DNA of 64,000 nt from positions 1-64,000 of the forward strand of contig NZ_QXIR01000008.1 in NCBI RefSeq assembly GCF_003581585.1, written 5' to 3'. Positions within the stretch are counted from its first letter, which is position 1. Each line of letters opens with the position of its first letter. Source of the DNA: Bacillus salacetis (GTDB taxonomy: Bacteria; Bacillota; Bacilli; Bacillales; Bacillaceae_B). This document shows positions 38,133-47,570 of this stretch, piece after piece. The translations under genes and the position numbers were made by a program. The notes beneath the pieces were generated by a model, which did not search any database, was not told where the DNA came from, and worked only from the letters and a program-made list of their open reading frames with translations.

Positions 38133-38993
38133 ATGAATCAAAATAATAATGAATTTCCTCCGCAGCATCAGGACCATCAGCCAGGAACAGAAAAAGAAAT
38201 GCATCCCCAGCCCAAATACCTGGATGACAATTACAAAGGCAGCGGCAAACTGAATGGCAAAGTCGCCCTCATCACAGGAGGCGACAGCGGTATCGGAAAA
38301 GCTGTAGCTCTTTATTTTGCAAGAGAAGGCGCAGATATCGCGATTGCTTACCTTGACGAAGACCAAGATGCCGAGGATACAAAAAGCCTTGTAGAGAAAG
38401 AAGGCAGAAAATGCATATTATTTTCGGGAGACCTTGGAAGTTCTGCCTACAGCGCCGAAGTGGTCCAAAAAACCGTCGATCATTTTGGACAGCTGGACAT
38501 CCTGGTCAATAACGCCGCAGAGCAGCACCCTCAAAAAAGCCTGCTCGACATATCCGACGAGCAGCTTGAAAAAACGTTCCGTACCAATGTCTTTTCATTC
38601 TTTTATCTGACCAAAGCCGCCCTTCCTCATCTGAAAAGCGGCAGTTCCATCATAAATACAACCTCCGTCACAGCTTATGCGGGAAATGACCAGCTGCTCG
38701 ATTACTCTTCAACCAAAGGAGCAATTGTTGCATTCACAAGATCTCTTTCGCAATCGCTGGCTTCAAAGAATATCAGGGTCAATGGTGTCGCACCCGGCCC
38801 AATATGGACACCGTTAATTCCATCTACTTTTCCCGAAGACCAGGTAGCAAAATTTGGCGCGAACACACCCCTCGGCCGTGCAGGACAACCGTTTGAACTG
38901 GCACCAGCATACGTGTATCTAGCAAGTGATGATTCCCAATATACAACCGGCCAGGTCATGCATGTCAATGGCGGCAAGATTGTGAACGGATAA
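38133..38993 (+). CDS. SDR-family oxidoreductase (GSP39-like)
   Basis: A 286-residue short-chain dehydrogenase of the group containing general stress protein 39 (YdaD). There is an N-terminal His/Gln/Pro-rich lead (about 35 residues), then cofactor loop TGGDSGIGKAV, NNAAEQHP, catalytic Ser-Tyr-Lys in NTTSVTAYAGNDQLLDYSST with YSSTKGA, and GPIWTPLIP. Substrate unknown. RBS AAGGAG. I could not find a convincing sigma-B promoter. Confidence 0.85.
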   Translation: MNQNNNEFPPQHQDHQPGTEKEMHPQPKYLDDNYKGSGKLNGKVALITGGDSGIGKAVALYFAREGADIAIAYLDEDQDAEDTKSLVEKEGRKCILFSGDLGSSAYSAEVVQKTVDHFGQLDILVNNAAEQHPQKSLLDISDEQLEKTFRTNVFSFFYLTKAALPHLKSGSSIINTTSVTAYAGNDQLLDYSSTKGAIVAFTRSLSQSLASKNIRVNGVAPGPIWTPLIPSTFPEDQVAKFGANTPLGRAGQPFELAPAYVYLASDDSQYTTGQVMHVNGGKIVNG

Positions 38994-39151
38994 GAGGACG
39001 AGGAGTCCGGGACAATAACCTAATAAAAAGCTCTCTTCGCAAAGATTGCGGCTGAGTAAAAAGAATGGATTCCGCTCCGTCTACTTTCAGGAAATAGCGG
39101 TAATTACCCTTAAAAGCAACATCTTATAAATAGAGCCTAATAACATGAATG
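38994..39151. repeat. Possible internally deleted relative of the dispersed element
   Basis: About 39030-39137: AGCTCTCTTCGCAAAGATTG resembles one end of the 190-bp element, and AAAAGCAACATCTTATAAATAGAGCC, read here for its AAGCAACA and AGAGCC parts, resembles the other. The middle is unlike. Weak, possibly chance. Confidence 0.35.
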
Positions 39152-39200
39152 AACCGCATGAAGTCAAGCATATACCCTTGACCTCATACGGTTTTATTTT
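39152..39200 (+). terminator. Probable terminator of the SDR gene
   Basis: AACCGCATGAAGTCAAG pairs with CTTGACCTCATACGGTT (two mismatches), followed by TTATTTT. Confidence 0.65.
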
Positions 39201-39310
39201 CGGTTATTCAACTTAATGCAATTAGTTCTCAACTTATGTCCCATTCTCTATTTTTTCGGGGGAATCTTATTGGAAATTCATGGTATGATATAAGAAAGGA
39301 GTGATGACTA

Positions 39311-40213
39311 TTGATATTTAAAAAGCGGACAAAATCAAAGGAATTAAAAATTTACCAGTCCCTCGATTCTCGCAAGACTTTAAATTCTAAAGAGAAACAT
39401 TACTTTGCAGGACTTGAGAAAGGATTCATTGGGGAGAAGATGTTTGATGAATGGCTCCATCCTGTTTTAGAAAACCGAATTCTATTGCCTGATATGCAGT
39501 TTATGCCGGACACCACTTTCGTTCAAATTGATACCATCCTTATAACTTCCAACAAAATTTATTTGTTTGAAGTTAAAAACAATGAAGGAGATCATATTAT
39601 TGAAGGTGATAACCTTCTAAGAACCGACCGCACAAATACAAAAAACCCTATTCTTCAATTAAAAAGAAATGAACCTGTCTTCCGCTGGATAATGGAAAAC
39701 CTCGGGTACCGCATTCCCATCCAATCTATCGCCGTCTTTGTAAATCCCCGGTTCCATCTTTACAACGCCCCCGCTGACCTCCCTATTGTTTTCCCCAATC
39801 AAATTGAGCGTTTTATAGCAAAACTAGAAAAAAGCCAATCCTCCTTAAAGAGAAGCCACTCTGAACTTGCAGCCAAGCTACTTTCGACTACTATTGCCGA
39901 AAACCCTTATGCTAGAATACCTGATTATCAATATGAGGAACTAAGTAAAGGGATTATTTGTCCCAAATGCAGAAGATTATATACTGCTTATTCCAAATAT
40001 TTAAGCTGTCGGTATTGCAATTTTAAAGAAGACTCAAATTCGGCAGTCTCAAGAAGCTTAAAAGAATTTAAAACGCTGTTTCCCGAAAGAAAGTTAACTG
40101 TCTCCCAAGCAATGGAGTGGTGCGGGATAGTCAAAGATAGAAAAACCATCAAGCTTTTTCTTGCCAAAAATTTCAAACTTGTTTATTTAGGCAGATCATC
40201 TTACTATATTTAA
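39311..40213 (+). CDS. NERD-domain protein with C-terminal zinc ribbon
   Basis: A 300-residue protein with a nuclease-related (NERD) domain: KGFIGEKMFDEWL, VQIDTILITSNKIYLFEVKN (the D...E-x-K core of the fold), then NPILQLKRN, about residues 30-160. A C-terminal Cys4 ribbon follows (CPKC ... CRYC, about 215-240), then a helical tail. NERD proteins are thought to bind or cut nucleic acid; no activity can be assigned. The TTG start follows GAAAGGAG. It borders the 53-bp tandem array. Confidence 0.82.
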   Translation: MIFKKRTKSKELKIYQSLDSRKTLNSKEKHYFAGLEKGFIGEKMFDEWLHPVLENRILLPDMQFMPDTTFVQIDTILITSNKIYLFEVKNNEGDHIIEGDNLLRTDRTNTKNPILQLKRNEPVFRWIMENLGYRIPIQSIAVFVNPRFHLYNAPADLPIVFPNQIERFIAKLEKSQSSLKRSHSELAAKLLSTTIAENPYARIPDYQYEELSKGIICPKCRRLYTAYSKYLSCRYCNFKEDSNSAVSRSLKEFKTLFPERKLTVSQAMEWCGIVKDRKTIKLFLAKNFKLVYLGRSSYYI

Positions 40214-40279
40214 ATGAGAATCATTATAATAAAAATTATTTAGCTTCCTTTACCCGGCCAACCTCCTGCCGCTTTCCCT

Positions 40280-41040
40280 TCTCAATGGTCCTTTTAGCTC
40301 CTTATTGGACCGGGACAAAACAGATTTCCCTTTCTCATTGGCCCATTTAGCTCTCTATTGGACCGGCTACAACCTGTTCTCCCTCCCTCACTGGCCCATT
40401 TAGCTCTCTATTGGGCCAGGGCCAACCCGCCTTCTCTTTCTCACTGGCCCATTTAGCTCTTTATTAGGCCGGGGCCAACCCGCCTTCTCTTTCTCACTGG
40501 CCCATTTAGCTCTCTATTAGGCCAGGGCCAACCCGCCTTCTCTTTCTCACTGGCCCATTTAGCTCTCTATTAGGCCAGGGCCAACCCGCCTTCCCTTTCT
40601 CATTGGCCCATTTAGCTTACTATTGGGCCATGGCGACACAGATCTCCCTCCCTCATTGGCCCATTTAGCTCTCTATTGGGCCGGGGCAAAACAGATATCC
40701 CTTTCTCATTGGCCCATTTAGCTCTCTATTGGGCCGGGGCAAAACAGATATCCCTCCCTCACTGGCCCATTTAGCTCTCTATTGGGCCGGGGCAAAACAG
40801 ATATCCCTTTCTCATTGGCCCATTTAGCTCTCTATTGGGCCGGGGCAAAACAGATATCCCTTTCTCATTGGCCCATTTAGCTCTCTATTGGGCCGGGGCA
40901 AAACAGATATCCCTCCCTCACTGGCCCATTTAGCTCTCTAATGGGCCGGGGCCAACCCGCCTTCTCTTTCTCACTGGCCCATTTAGCCATTTATTGGGCC
41001 GGATTCAACCAGTTTTCATGTTCTCTTTGGTCCATTAACC
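40280..41040. repeat. Tandem array, 53-bp unit, about 14-15 copies
   Basis: GGCCC(A)TTTAGCTCTCTAT starts at 40287, 40340, 40393, 40446, 40499, 40552, 40605, 40658, 40711, 40764, 40817, 40870, 40923, 40976 and, weakly, 41029: exactly 53 bp each time. Each unit has arms GGCCCA and TGGGCC around a 13-nt loop. In the first unit both arms change together (GGTCC and GGACC). Spacer versions alternate between GGCAAAACAGATATCCC and GGCCAACCCGCCTTC types. It lies between the convergent NERD and LacI-type genes. The open frame at 40941-41171 is incidental. Confidence 0.95.
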
Positions 41041-41107
41041 CACTTTTAACCCAACACCCCCGTATCTTGTGTACAAAGCATCCTGATTCCTCCCGTCCCC
41101 GCCGCCA

Positions 41108-41143
41108 AAACAAAAAGCCAGCCCGTAAAAGGCTGGCTTTTTC
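41108..41143. terminator. Terminator of the LacI-type regulator gene
   Basis: AAAAAGCCAGCC / GGCTGGCTTTTT perfect 12-bp stem (41112-41142) overlapping the stop codon of the minus-strand gene. Confidence 0.85.
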
Positions 41144-42173
41144 ACAAACCGAACTTCACATCAGTGCATGAAGAGCGTTCAACAATCTTATGGGGAATCG
41201 TTATCCGTTTTACCGGCTCGCGGGGATCCTCGATTTTCTGGATGAGGTTCCTTGCTGCTTGGTAGCCGAGGTCAAAAATATTGATATCGACCGATGTAAG
41301 CGGCGGGCGGGACATTTCTGCCAGCAGCACGTTATTGAAGCTGATGATCGAGATGTCCTCCGGGACTCTGATATCCATTTCGTTCAATGTATTCAATACC
41401 CCCAGAGCCATCAAATCGTCGGCCACCACCAGGGCTGTCGGCGGATTTTCAAGGGTCATTAATTCCTTAACCGCTTCCTGGCCGCCTTCTCTTAGAAATT
41501 CCTCGTGAACGATATAATCATCTCTAAGGGGTATTCCTGCTTTACGAAGAGATTTCTCATACCCCAGCAGCCTTTCAACAGTCACGACCAGGTTCAAATC
41601 ACCGCCTACAAAGCCAATGCGGTCATGTCCGGCATTCAGCAGGTGATCTGTTACCTCTTTTGTGGCTCTGAAATTATCATTATCCACGTGGGTGATTTCA
41701 TCAGCGTATTTGAATGGCTTGCCGATCACTACAAATGGGAAATCTCTTTCCTTTAAGTACATCATGACTTTGTCTTCCACTTTGGAATAAAGGAGGATGA
41801 TCCCGTCGACCCTGCCTCCTTGAACCATTTGGATGATGCCGTCATAGATTTCCTCTTCACTCTGTCCGGTTGTCATTTGCAGAGCATATTGCTTTTCATG
41901 AGCTCCTTCACTTAAACCGCGGAGTACTGTCGGAAAGAACGGATTTTGAAAAAAAGTATCCGCCGACCCCGGCAGTACAAGTCCGAGAACTTGTGTGGAC
42001 TGGCTTGCCAGACTGCGGGCAATGAAGTTTGGATGGTACCCCAGCTGCTTCATTGCTTCTCTTACCTTTTGTTTCGTACTTTCGCTAATACGGGAATTAT
42101 TGGCTATCACCCTGGAAACAGTTGATGGAGCAACGTTAGCGAGCTTTGCCACATCCTTTATTGTTACAGCCAT
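41142..42173 (-). CDS. mdxR: LacI-family maltodextrin regulator
   Basis: A 343-residue LacI/GalR repressor: N-terminal helix-turn-helix and hinge (TIKDVAKLANVAPSTVSRVI ... LGYHPNFIARSL), then a periplasmic-binding-protein-like effector domain (VLGLVLPGS ... FDLGYQAARNLI). As the last gene of the maltodextrin transport/amylase cluster, it is the likely regulator of that cluster. Two similar 18-bp imperfect palindromes in the divergent promoter region are candidate operators. The symbol is by synteny and function, not proven. Confidence 0.82.
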   Translation of the reverse strand: MAVTIKDVAKLANVAPSTVSRVIANNSRISESTKQKVREAMKQLGYHPNFIARSLASQSTQVLGLVLPGSADTFFQNPFFPTVLRGLSEGAHEKQYALQMTTGQSEEEIYDGIIQMVQGGRVDGIILLYSKVEDKVMMYLKERDFPFVVIGKPFKYADEITHVDNDNFRATKEVTDHLLNAGHDRIGFVGGDLNLVVTVERLLGYEKSLRKAGIPLRDDYIVHEEFLREGGQEAVKELMTLENPPTALVVADDLMALGVLNTLNEMDIRVPEDISIISFNNVLLAEMSRPPLTSVDINIFDLGYQAARNLIQKIEDPREPVKRITIPHKIVERSSCTDVKFGL

Positions 42174-42285
42174 ATCTTTCTCCCCTCTCCCGAAAAAGCC
42201 ATCTATCGTTTTGCATGTATTTTTTCAGACAATTGTCAAAGCAGATGCACAAGAAATATTCCCTGGCAATCTGCACTCTATCCAG

Positions 42286-43824
42286 TTACTCATTCTTCCG
42301 ATTTTCACGGCCTTTTTTCCATACATAATAAATGAAGATCATGAAGATGACATAAACTGCTGTCAATGCTCCAATAAAGCCATAATTCAGTCCGCTTTTT
42401 GGTGCAAGGACATAGATTTCCGCCTCTTCCCGGTCCAGGATGAGGTCATACGTATCCCCGTCAGCACGGACAAGGTCCTCATCTAACAGGCCTCTGAGTT
42501 CCATTCCTTCGGGCAGCTGAGGAGTTTGCAATTTCACGCTTTGCGATTTACTAGTATTGTTGATGGCAACAATCATCGTTTCGCCTTCGTATTCCCGTTT
42601 GAACACTGCCATTCCATCCTTTTCATGAAGAAGTTCCATACTTCCTCTTGTAAGGGCTGGATAGGAGTTCCTGATCTTTCCAAGTTTCGTGATGTATTCA
42701 ATCAGTTCTTTATCTGTCCTGAAATCCATCAGCTTTCTATTATCCGGATCTTCCGCCCCACTCAACGCAATCTCTGAGCCGTAATAAATGATTGGCAGTC
42801 CTGGAACAGTGTACATATAGGACATTGCCAGCTTCCAGCGAGTTCCCGGGAACTGGTTGTTCTGGGTTATCAGGTTTGTAAAACGGACCATATCATGATT
42901 ATCAATGAATGTGCCCATTAGATAAGGATTTTCGAAATAGGTTTGGTTGTACTGCCAAAAGTTAAACAGTCTGTCCATACTGACGTCCGGCTTCTGGAAA
43001 ACTTCGCGCATTTCCTGTGCTTGGGGGAAATCAGCAAATCCATCAATACCTACACCCTCATATTTAGCTATATTGCGGGGATCGTAATCAAAGACCTCGC
43101 CTAACAAATAGAAGTCTTCCTTTTCAGCTTTTACTGCCTTTGTGAATTCTTTCCAAAAATCTTGCGGCACATGCCTGACTGTATCGAGACGGTAGCCGTC
43201 GATATCGGTTTCATTGATCCACCAGCGGGCCGCATCAAGCAGGTACTCCCTCACTTCCTGGTTTTCCGTATTCAAATCAGGCAGATCATAGAGCCAGTCA
43301 TTTTGCAGGCTCTCATCATCATTCATATTCATAGGCTGCTTTTCATGAAACCAATCTTCTTTTCCAGGATCATTCAGCCATTCATGGTCCGGGCCCACGT
43401 GATTGACCACAAAGTCCAGGATGATTTTCATATCCCTATTATGTGCTTCTTCAACAAGTTGCTTGAATTTTTCAATCGAACCAAAATGTTCATCTGTATT
43501 GTAAAAGTCCTTGATCCAATAACCATGATAGCCCTTTTCCTGGTTATCGAAGACCGGTGTCAGCCAGATGGTCGTGAAACCCATCTCCTTTATATAATCC
43601 AGCTGATCAATGACCCCTTGGAAGTCTCCGCCCTGATAGGCTTTAGGATCCTTCCTGTTCACATCAAAATCATTCGACTGATCTCCATTGTTAAATCTGT
43701 CTATCATCAAAAAATAAATCGATTCGTCTTGCCAAGTACGTTCTTCTTTTTCAGCAGCTCCTGCAGGGAGGGCGTAAAAAAGAAGAAACGGGATTAGAAT
43801 AAGAGATAATACTCTTTTTTTCAT
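42286..43824 (-). CDS. Surface-anchored alpha-amylase (GH13)
   Basis: A 512-residue GH13 enzyme with an N-terminal signal peptide (residues 1-23), catalytic TIM barrel and a C-terminal beta domain. Nucleophile Asp214 (GYRLDTVRH), acid/base Glu243 (LLGEVFD), transition-state Asp311 (FIDNHDMVRF). The C-terminus carries a membrane segment (YGFIGALTAVYVIFMIFIYY) and a basic tail, so the enzyme should stay on the outer face of the membrane. It probably trims starch to maltodextrins for the adjacent importer. RBS AAGGAGGAG; 41 bp after mdxG. Confidence 0.9.
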   Translation of the reverse strand: MKKRVLSLILIPFLLFYALPAGAAEKEERTWQDESIYFLMIDRFNNGDQSNDFDVNRKDPKAYQGGDFQGVIDQLDYIKEMGFTTIWLTPVFDNQEKGYHGYWIKDFYNTDEHFGSIEKFKQLVEEAHNRDMKIILDFVVNHVGPDHEWLNDPGKEDWFHEKQPMNMNDDESLQNDWLYDLPDLNTENQEVREYLLDAARWWINETDIDGYRLDTVRHVPQDFWKEFTKAVKAEKEDFYLLGEVFDYDPRNIAKYEGVGIDGFADFPQAQEMREVFQKPDVSMDRLFNFWQYNQTYFENPYLMGTFIDNHDMVRFTNLITQNNQFPGTRWKLAMSYMYTVPGLPIIYYGSEIALSGAEDPDNRKLMDFRTDKELIEYITKLGKIRNSYPALTRGSMELLHEKDGMAVFKREYEGETMIVAINNTSKSQSVKLQTPQLPEGMELRGLLDEDLVRADGDTYDLILDREEAEIYVLAPKSGLNYGFIGALTAVYVIFMIFIYYVWKKGRENRKNE

Positions 43825-43865
43825 CTCCGCTCCTCCTTAAAGTTTATAAGTTTACGCCTATAAGA

Positions 43866-44708
43866 TTATCCTTTTGTGCCCCCAGCCGTCAATCCGGAAA
43901 CAAAGTATTTCTGGAAATACAGGAACAGCAGGGCAATGGGAATCGCAATTAAGACCGATCCAGCTGCAAATGTTGTGAACTCCGCACCAAATTGTTTCGC
44001 CACCATATCATAAAGCGCGACAGGAAGAGTGAATTTCTCTTCTGTCCTAAGCAGTATGCTTGCAAGGATAAAGTCTGCAAATGGAGCAATGAAAGAAAAT
44101 AATGCAACCACTGCAATAATCGGCTTTGCGAGAGGCATGACAATCTGGAAGAAGATCCTGAAATGCCCTGCTCCGTCCATTTTCGCTGATTCATCAAGCT
44201 CCTTGGGAATCGTGTCCAAATAGCCTTTCATCAGCCAGGTGTTCATTGGGATCTGTCCGCCGACGTACACCAGGATCAGACCCAGGTGGGTATCAAGCAA
44301 ATTTGTTACAAGTGCCAGCACGAAAATCGCAATCAAAGCTGCAAAGTTCGGAATCATTTGAAGGATCAGGAACGTCATCAAGCCATTCTTTCTCCCGACA
44401 AAACGATATCGGGAAAAGGAGTATGCTGTCAGGCTGACCATCAAAACGGTCAATGCCATTGTTGATAGACTGACTTTTAAAGAATTCCAATACCAAATCA
44501 AGTAGTTGCTTTGTTCTAAATCAAATAGTTCTTTGTAGTGTGCCAATGTTGCATTTTTAGGGATGATGCTTGATCCCGAAAGACTTTGTCCAGGGTTAAA
44601 GGAAGAACCTACAATCCATGCAACCGGGTATAATATAATCGCGCACATTACAGCAATGGCTATATAAGATAACGTCAATCTGATGAGTTTCTGTTTTTTT
44701 AGATTCAT
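43866..44708 (-). CDS. mdxG: Maltodextrin ABC permease MdxG (MalG-like)
   Basis: A 280-residue permease with six membrane segments. The ATPase-docking EAA loop reads ELDESAKMDGAGHFRIFFQI. It starts one base after the mdxF stop and works with MdxF and the binding protein. No ATPase gene exists in the cluster; in B. subtilis the shared MsmX ATPase serves this importer. Confidence 0.93.
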   Translation of the reverse strand: MNLKKQKLIRLTLSYIAIAVMCAIILYPVAWIVGSSFNPGQSLSGSSIIPKNATLAHYKELFDLEQSNYLIWYWNSLKVSLSTMALTVLMVSLTAYSFSRYRFVGRKNGLMTFLILQMIPNFAALIAIFVLALVTNLLDTHLGLILVYVGGQIPMNTWLMKGYLDTIPKELDESAKMDGAGHFRIFFQIVMPLAKPIIAVVALFSFIAPFADFILASILLRTEEKFTLPVALYDMVAKQFGAEFTTFAAGSVLIAIPIALLFLYFQKYFVSGLTAGGTKG

Positions 44709-44709
44709 A

Positions 44710-46002
44710 TCACATCATATCCTCTTCTTGGAATGATTTTGTTCTTCTGAACTGCCATACAGCTACTGTGATAACGAAAATGGAAAGCAATAGAGTAATT
44801 GCAGCTGCTTTAGAGTATTGTGCAGAAGTCATGGTCAAGCTGTAGATCCATGAAATCAGGATATCGGTACCGCCTGCGTTTTGGCCTGTCAGGGCTGGCC
44901 CCCCGCCATTGAACAGGTAAATAACATTAAAGTTATTAAAATTGAATGTGTATTGCGTGATTAAAATCGGCGCAGTGGCAAACAAGACAAGCGGCAAGGT
45001 TATGTTCTTGAACTTCTGCACACTTGAAGCACCGTCCACTGTCGCAGCTTCGTACAATTCATTCGGAATGGACTGGAGAACGCCCGTGGTCATTGCGAAA
45101 ATGAACGGGAATCCAAGCCAAGTCTGGATGAATATCAGGGCGATCCTTGTATAAAGAGCTTCTGTCATCCACGGAAGGTCACCGATTCCAAGAAATACAA
45201 GGATGTCATTGTTGATGGTACCAAATGATTCATTGAACATTCCTGCAAAGATTAAAATGGAAACGAAAGATGGAATTGCCCACGGCAGAATGAATATTGT
45301 CCGGATAAGGGCTTTTCCTTTAAGATCCTTCTGATTTACCAGGATTGCCAGGAAGATGCCAAGTGCCACTTGTGTTGTAGTTGCCATGAATGTCCAGACG
45401 AGCGTCCATGCCAATACAGTCAAGAAAGTACTTCTCCATATATCAACCTTGAAGATATCGATGAAATTCTGGATACCAACCCAATCCACCAAATTATTAG
45501 GCGGCGAGTGATATAAATCATAGTTTGTGAACGCGAGCAGCACAACAAAAATGATTGGGAAAATAACGACAAACACAAGTAAAAGGAAACCAGGGGACAT
45601 GATTAAATAAGGAAAACCGTTGTCTACGAGATTCCGGTACTGCTCCCTGATGGTACTCAGTTTTTCTCCTCGGTCCCTTTTTGCTCCACACTTGAAAGCG
45701 TCATAAAGATTGTACGCATAAAAACCCAGTCCGAATAAGAGAATGATGATTGCAAGAATCCCATATACCATCAAAAAGATGGAGTGGTCATAGTAAGGTG
45801 CACCAGTATCCTCACCAAGAGTGAAGATGCCCCAAAGACCATAGTCGATTAAATTACGGAATACCAAGATAAAGGCCGCAGCCATTATAAGAAAGAATCC
45901 GCCCTTTAGTTTTTGATTGTTGTAGAACTGACCCAAGCCGGGTATTAAGGAAAGGGCAAGCGCTGTTTTGCGGTGTTTGGTTTGATAGGAATTTTCAGCC
46001 AT
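44710..46002 (-). CDS. mdxF: Maltodextrin ABC permease MdxF (MalF-like)
   Basis: A 430-residue permease. The extended N-terminus has two extra membrane segments (SLIPGLGQFYNNQKLKGGFF start), as in B. subtilis MdxF, followed by the six-segment core. EAA loop: ELYEAATVDGASSVQKFKNI. It lies 160 bp after the binding-protein gene. Confidence 0.93.
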   Translation of the reverse strand: MAENSYQTKHRKTALALSLIPGLGQFYNNQKLKGGFFLIMAAAFILVFRNLIDYGLWGIFTLGEDTGAPYYDHSIFLMVYGILAIIILLFGLGFYAYNLYDAFKCGAKRDRGEKLSTIREQYRNLVDNGFPYLIMSPGFLLLVFVVIFPIIFVVLLAFTNYDLYHSPPNNLVDWVGIQNFIDIFKVDIWRSTFLTVLAWTLVWTFMATTTQVALGIFLAILVNQKDLKGKALIRTIFILPWAIPSFVSILIFAGMFNESFGTINNDILVFLGIGDLPWMTEALYTRIALIFIQTWLGFPFIFAMTTGVLQSIPNELYEAATVDGASSVQKFKNITLPLVLFATAPILITQYTFNFNNFNVIYLFNGGGPALTGQNAGGTDILISWIYSLTMTSAQYSKAAAITLLLSIFVITVAVWQFRRTKSFQEEDMM

Positions 46003-46125
46003 CCTAAATTCCCCCTTCTTCTCTTTATATTTTTATAAGCTTCAGAAGCTTCATAAAGAAAGAAAGCTTCTTCCTTCATGAAGGTCCTGAATAGGAAAGT
46101 CTTATTAACTATACAGTAAATATAG

Positions 46126-46152
46126 GGGACTGGCCCAATTAAGTGCCAGTCT
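46126..46152 (-). other. Intercistronic hairpin between mdxE and mdxF
   Basis: GACTGGC / GCCAGTC 7-bp stem, 10-nt loop, just after the mdxE stop, without a T run. Probably a stabiliser of the abundant binding-protein mRNA rather than a terminator. Confidence 0.5.
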
Positions 46153-46162
46153 CGGCTATCAT

Positions 46163-47449
46163 TTAGTTTGAGTGGTTTGCTTGAATGTTCTGCTCGATCT
46201 GATCAACAGCCGAATCAAGAGCTGCTTTTGGTTCCTGTTTGCCAGTCACCACTGTTTGCAGCGCATTTGCCATCGGCTCCCAAACTGTTCCCATTTCAGG
46301 GATGTTCGGCATTGGAACAGCATATTGAGACTGCTCAGCAACCGCTTTTGCACCTTCATTTTCAGCAATTGCAGGATCATCTACAAGAGCTGTATTTGTA
46401 GGAACCTCTTGAGTTTGTTCGAAACGAAGTTTTGCATATTCATCTTGAGTGATGAATTCAATGAACTTCTGAGCCCATTCTTTGTTTTTAGAATAACCTG
46501 ATACATGCCATCCTTTGACACCCATGAATGTTTTCATAGGCTCACCATTAGGAAGCTTAGGCATTGCAGCCACCCCAATGTCGATGCCGGCATCTTTGTA
46601 GCTTTGGAAAGACCATGGTCCGTTCATGACAGAAGCAACTTTACCTTCATTGAACAGTCCGTCCATTGCAGCTCCGCCATTTTCCCCAACGATCCCTTTA
46701 GGGAACAATCCTTCTGTATACCATTTTTGAATATATTCTGCGCCTTCTACAGCACCTTCATTATTCAGCCCTAGATCTGCAGGGTTCAGCGCGCCATCGT
46801 TTTCAGCAAAAACATATCCGCCGTAGCCGCCGATTGGTGCATGAGCAAAGTAATAGTTATCCCATAGTGCAAGGAAACCAAAGTTTCCGTCTTTTGTGAA
46901 ATCAGTTGCGAAGTCGTACACTTCATCCATAGTAGCAGGAGCTTCCTCCATCAGTTCTTTGTTATAGATGAAAACTGGAGTTTCTGAAGACTTCGGAAGA
47001 CCGTAAAGTGCTCCTTCATACGATTGTGCAAGAATAGAGGATTCCGAGAAACGATCGATAACGTCCTGTTCTGCATCCAGCTCTGCAATATGACCTGCAA
47101 GAGCCATTTCTCCGATCTGGTCATGCGGCAATGTCAGTACGTCCGGGCCTGTCCCAGCCGGACCATCCAAACGCAGCTGTTCTTTCATTTTGTCAGCCAT
47201 TTCAACTTCTTTGACTTCAAGTTCGATGCCGTATTCTTCGGTGAACTTAGCACCTACTTCATCAAGCCATCCTGCTTTATCTTTATCTTCCCAAACGATC
47301 AGCTTTTCTGGTTTCTTTGTGTCATCTGCCGTTTTTTCTTTATCTCCCTGGTTATTGTTCCCTGCTCCTTCTTCACGATTAGGTCCGCAGGCAGCCAATG
47401 CGCCCAAAACCAGCATGATGACCATCAATAACGATAGTGATTTCTTCAT
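46163..47449 (-). CDS. mdxE: Maltodextrin-binding lipoprotein
   Basis: A 428-residue extracellular solute-binding protein (family 1). Lipobox LGALAAC with lipidated Cys21, acidic/Asn linker, then KPEKLIVWEDKDKAGWLDEV, LTLPHDQIGEMALAGHI and MNGPWSFQSYKDAGIDIGV, typical of maltose/maltodextrin binders. The frame is open 75 codons upstream across the promoter, but the ATG at 47449 follows GAGGGG and starts a proper signal peptide. Confidence 0.93.
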   Translation of the reverse strand: MKKSLSLLMVIMLVLGALAACGPNREEGAGNNNQGDKEKTADDTKKPEKLIVWEDKDKAGWLDEVGAKFTEEYGIELEVKEVEMADKMKEQLRLDGPAGTGPDVLTLPHDQIGEMALAGHIAELDAEQDVIDRFSESSILAQSYEGALYGLPKSSETPVFIYNKELMEEAPATMDEVYDFATDFTKDGNFGFLALWDNYYFAHAPIGGYGGYVFAENDGALNPADLGLNNEGAVEGAEYIQKWYTEGLFPKGIVGENGGAAMDGLFNEGKVASVMNGPWSFQSYKDAGIDIGVAAMPKLPNGEPMKTFMGVKGWHVSGYSKNKEWAQKFIEFITQDEYAKLRFEQTQEVPTNTALVDDPAIAENEGAKAVAEQSQYAVPMPNIPEMGTVWEPMANALQTVVTGKQEPKAALDSAVDQIEQNIQANHSN

Positions 47450-47482
47450 TCTGACCCCTCCTGTATATATGAAAAATAATAT

Positions 47483-47560
47483 TGAACAACCGTTTGCACA
47501 AATCATCAAAAAACAAAGGGTATACGTTACCGCTTCCAAATCTGTGAAACCGATTGCACA
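47483..47560. promoter_or_regulatory. Twin LacI-type operators and cre sites, mdxE side
   Basis: Two related 18-mers, TGAACAACCGTTTGCACA (47483-47500) and TGTGAAACCGATTGCACA (47543-47560), match at 15 of 18 positions and start exactly 60 bp apart. The second is a near-palindrome and also fits the cre consensus TGWNANCGNTNNCA (47545-47558). A further cre-like site lies on the minus strand at 47525-47538 (TGGAAGCGGTAACG, last base off). All are downstream of the mdxE -10. Confidence 0.65.
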
Positions 47561-47570
47561 ACCTACCCTT

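Noticed and set aside
38994..39151. Definite sixth copy of the dispersed element
   Set aside because: Only the ends resemble the element; kept as a low-confidence repeat instead.
40941..41171. Open frame of 76 codons at the right end of the 53-bp array
   Set aside because: It is made of repeat units and the terminator of the neighbouring gene, with no ribosome site.
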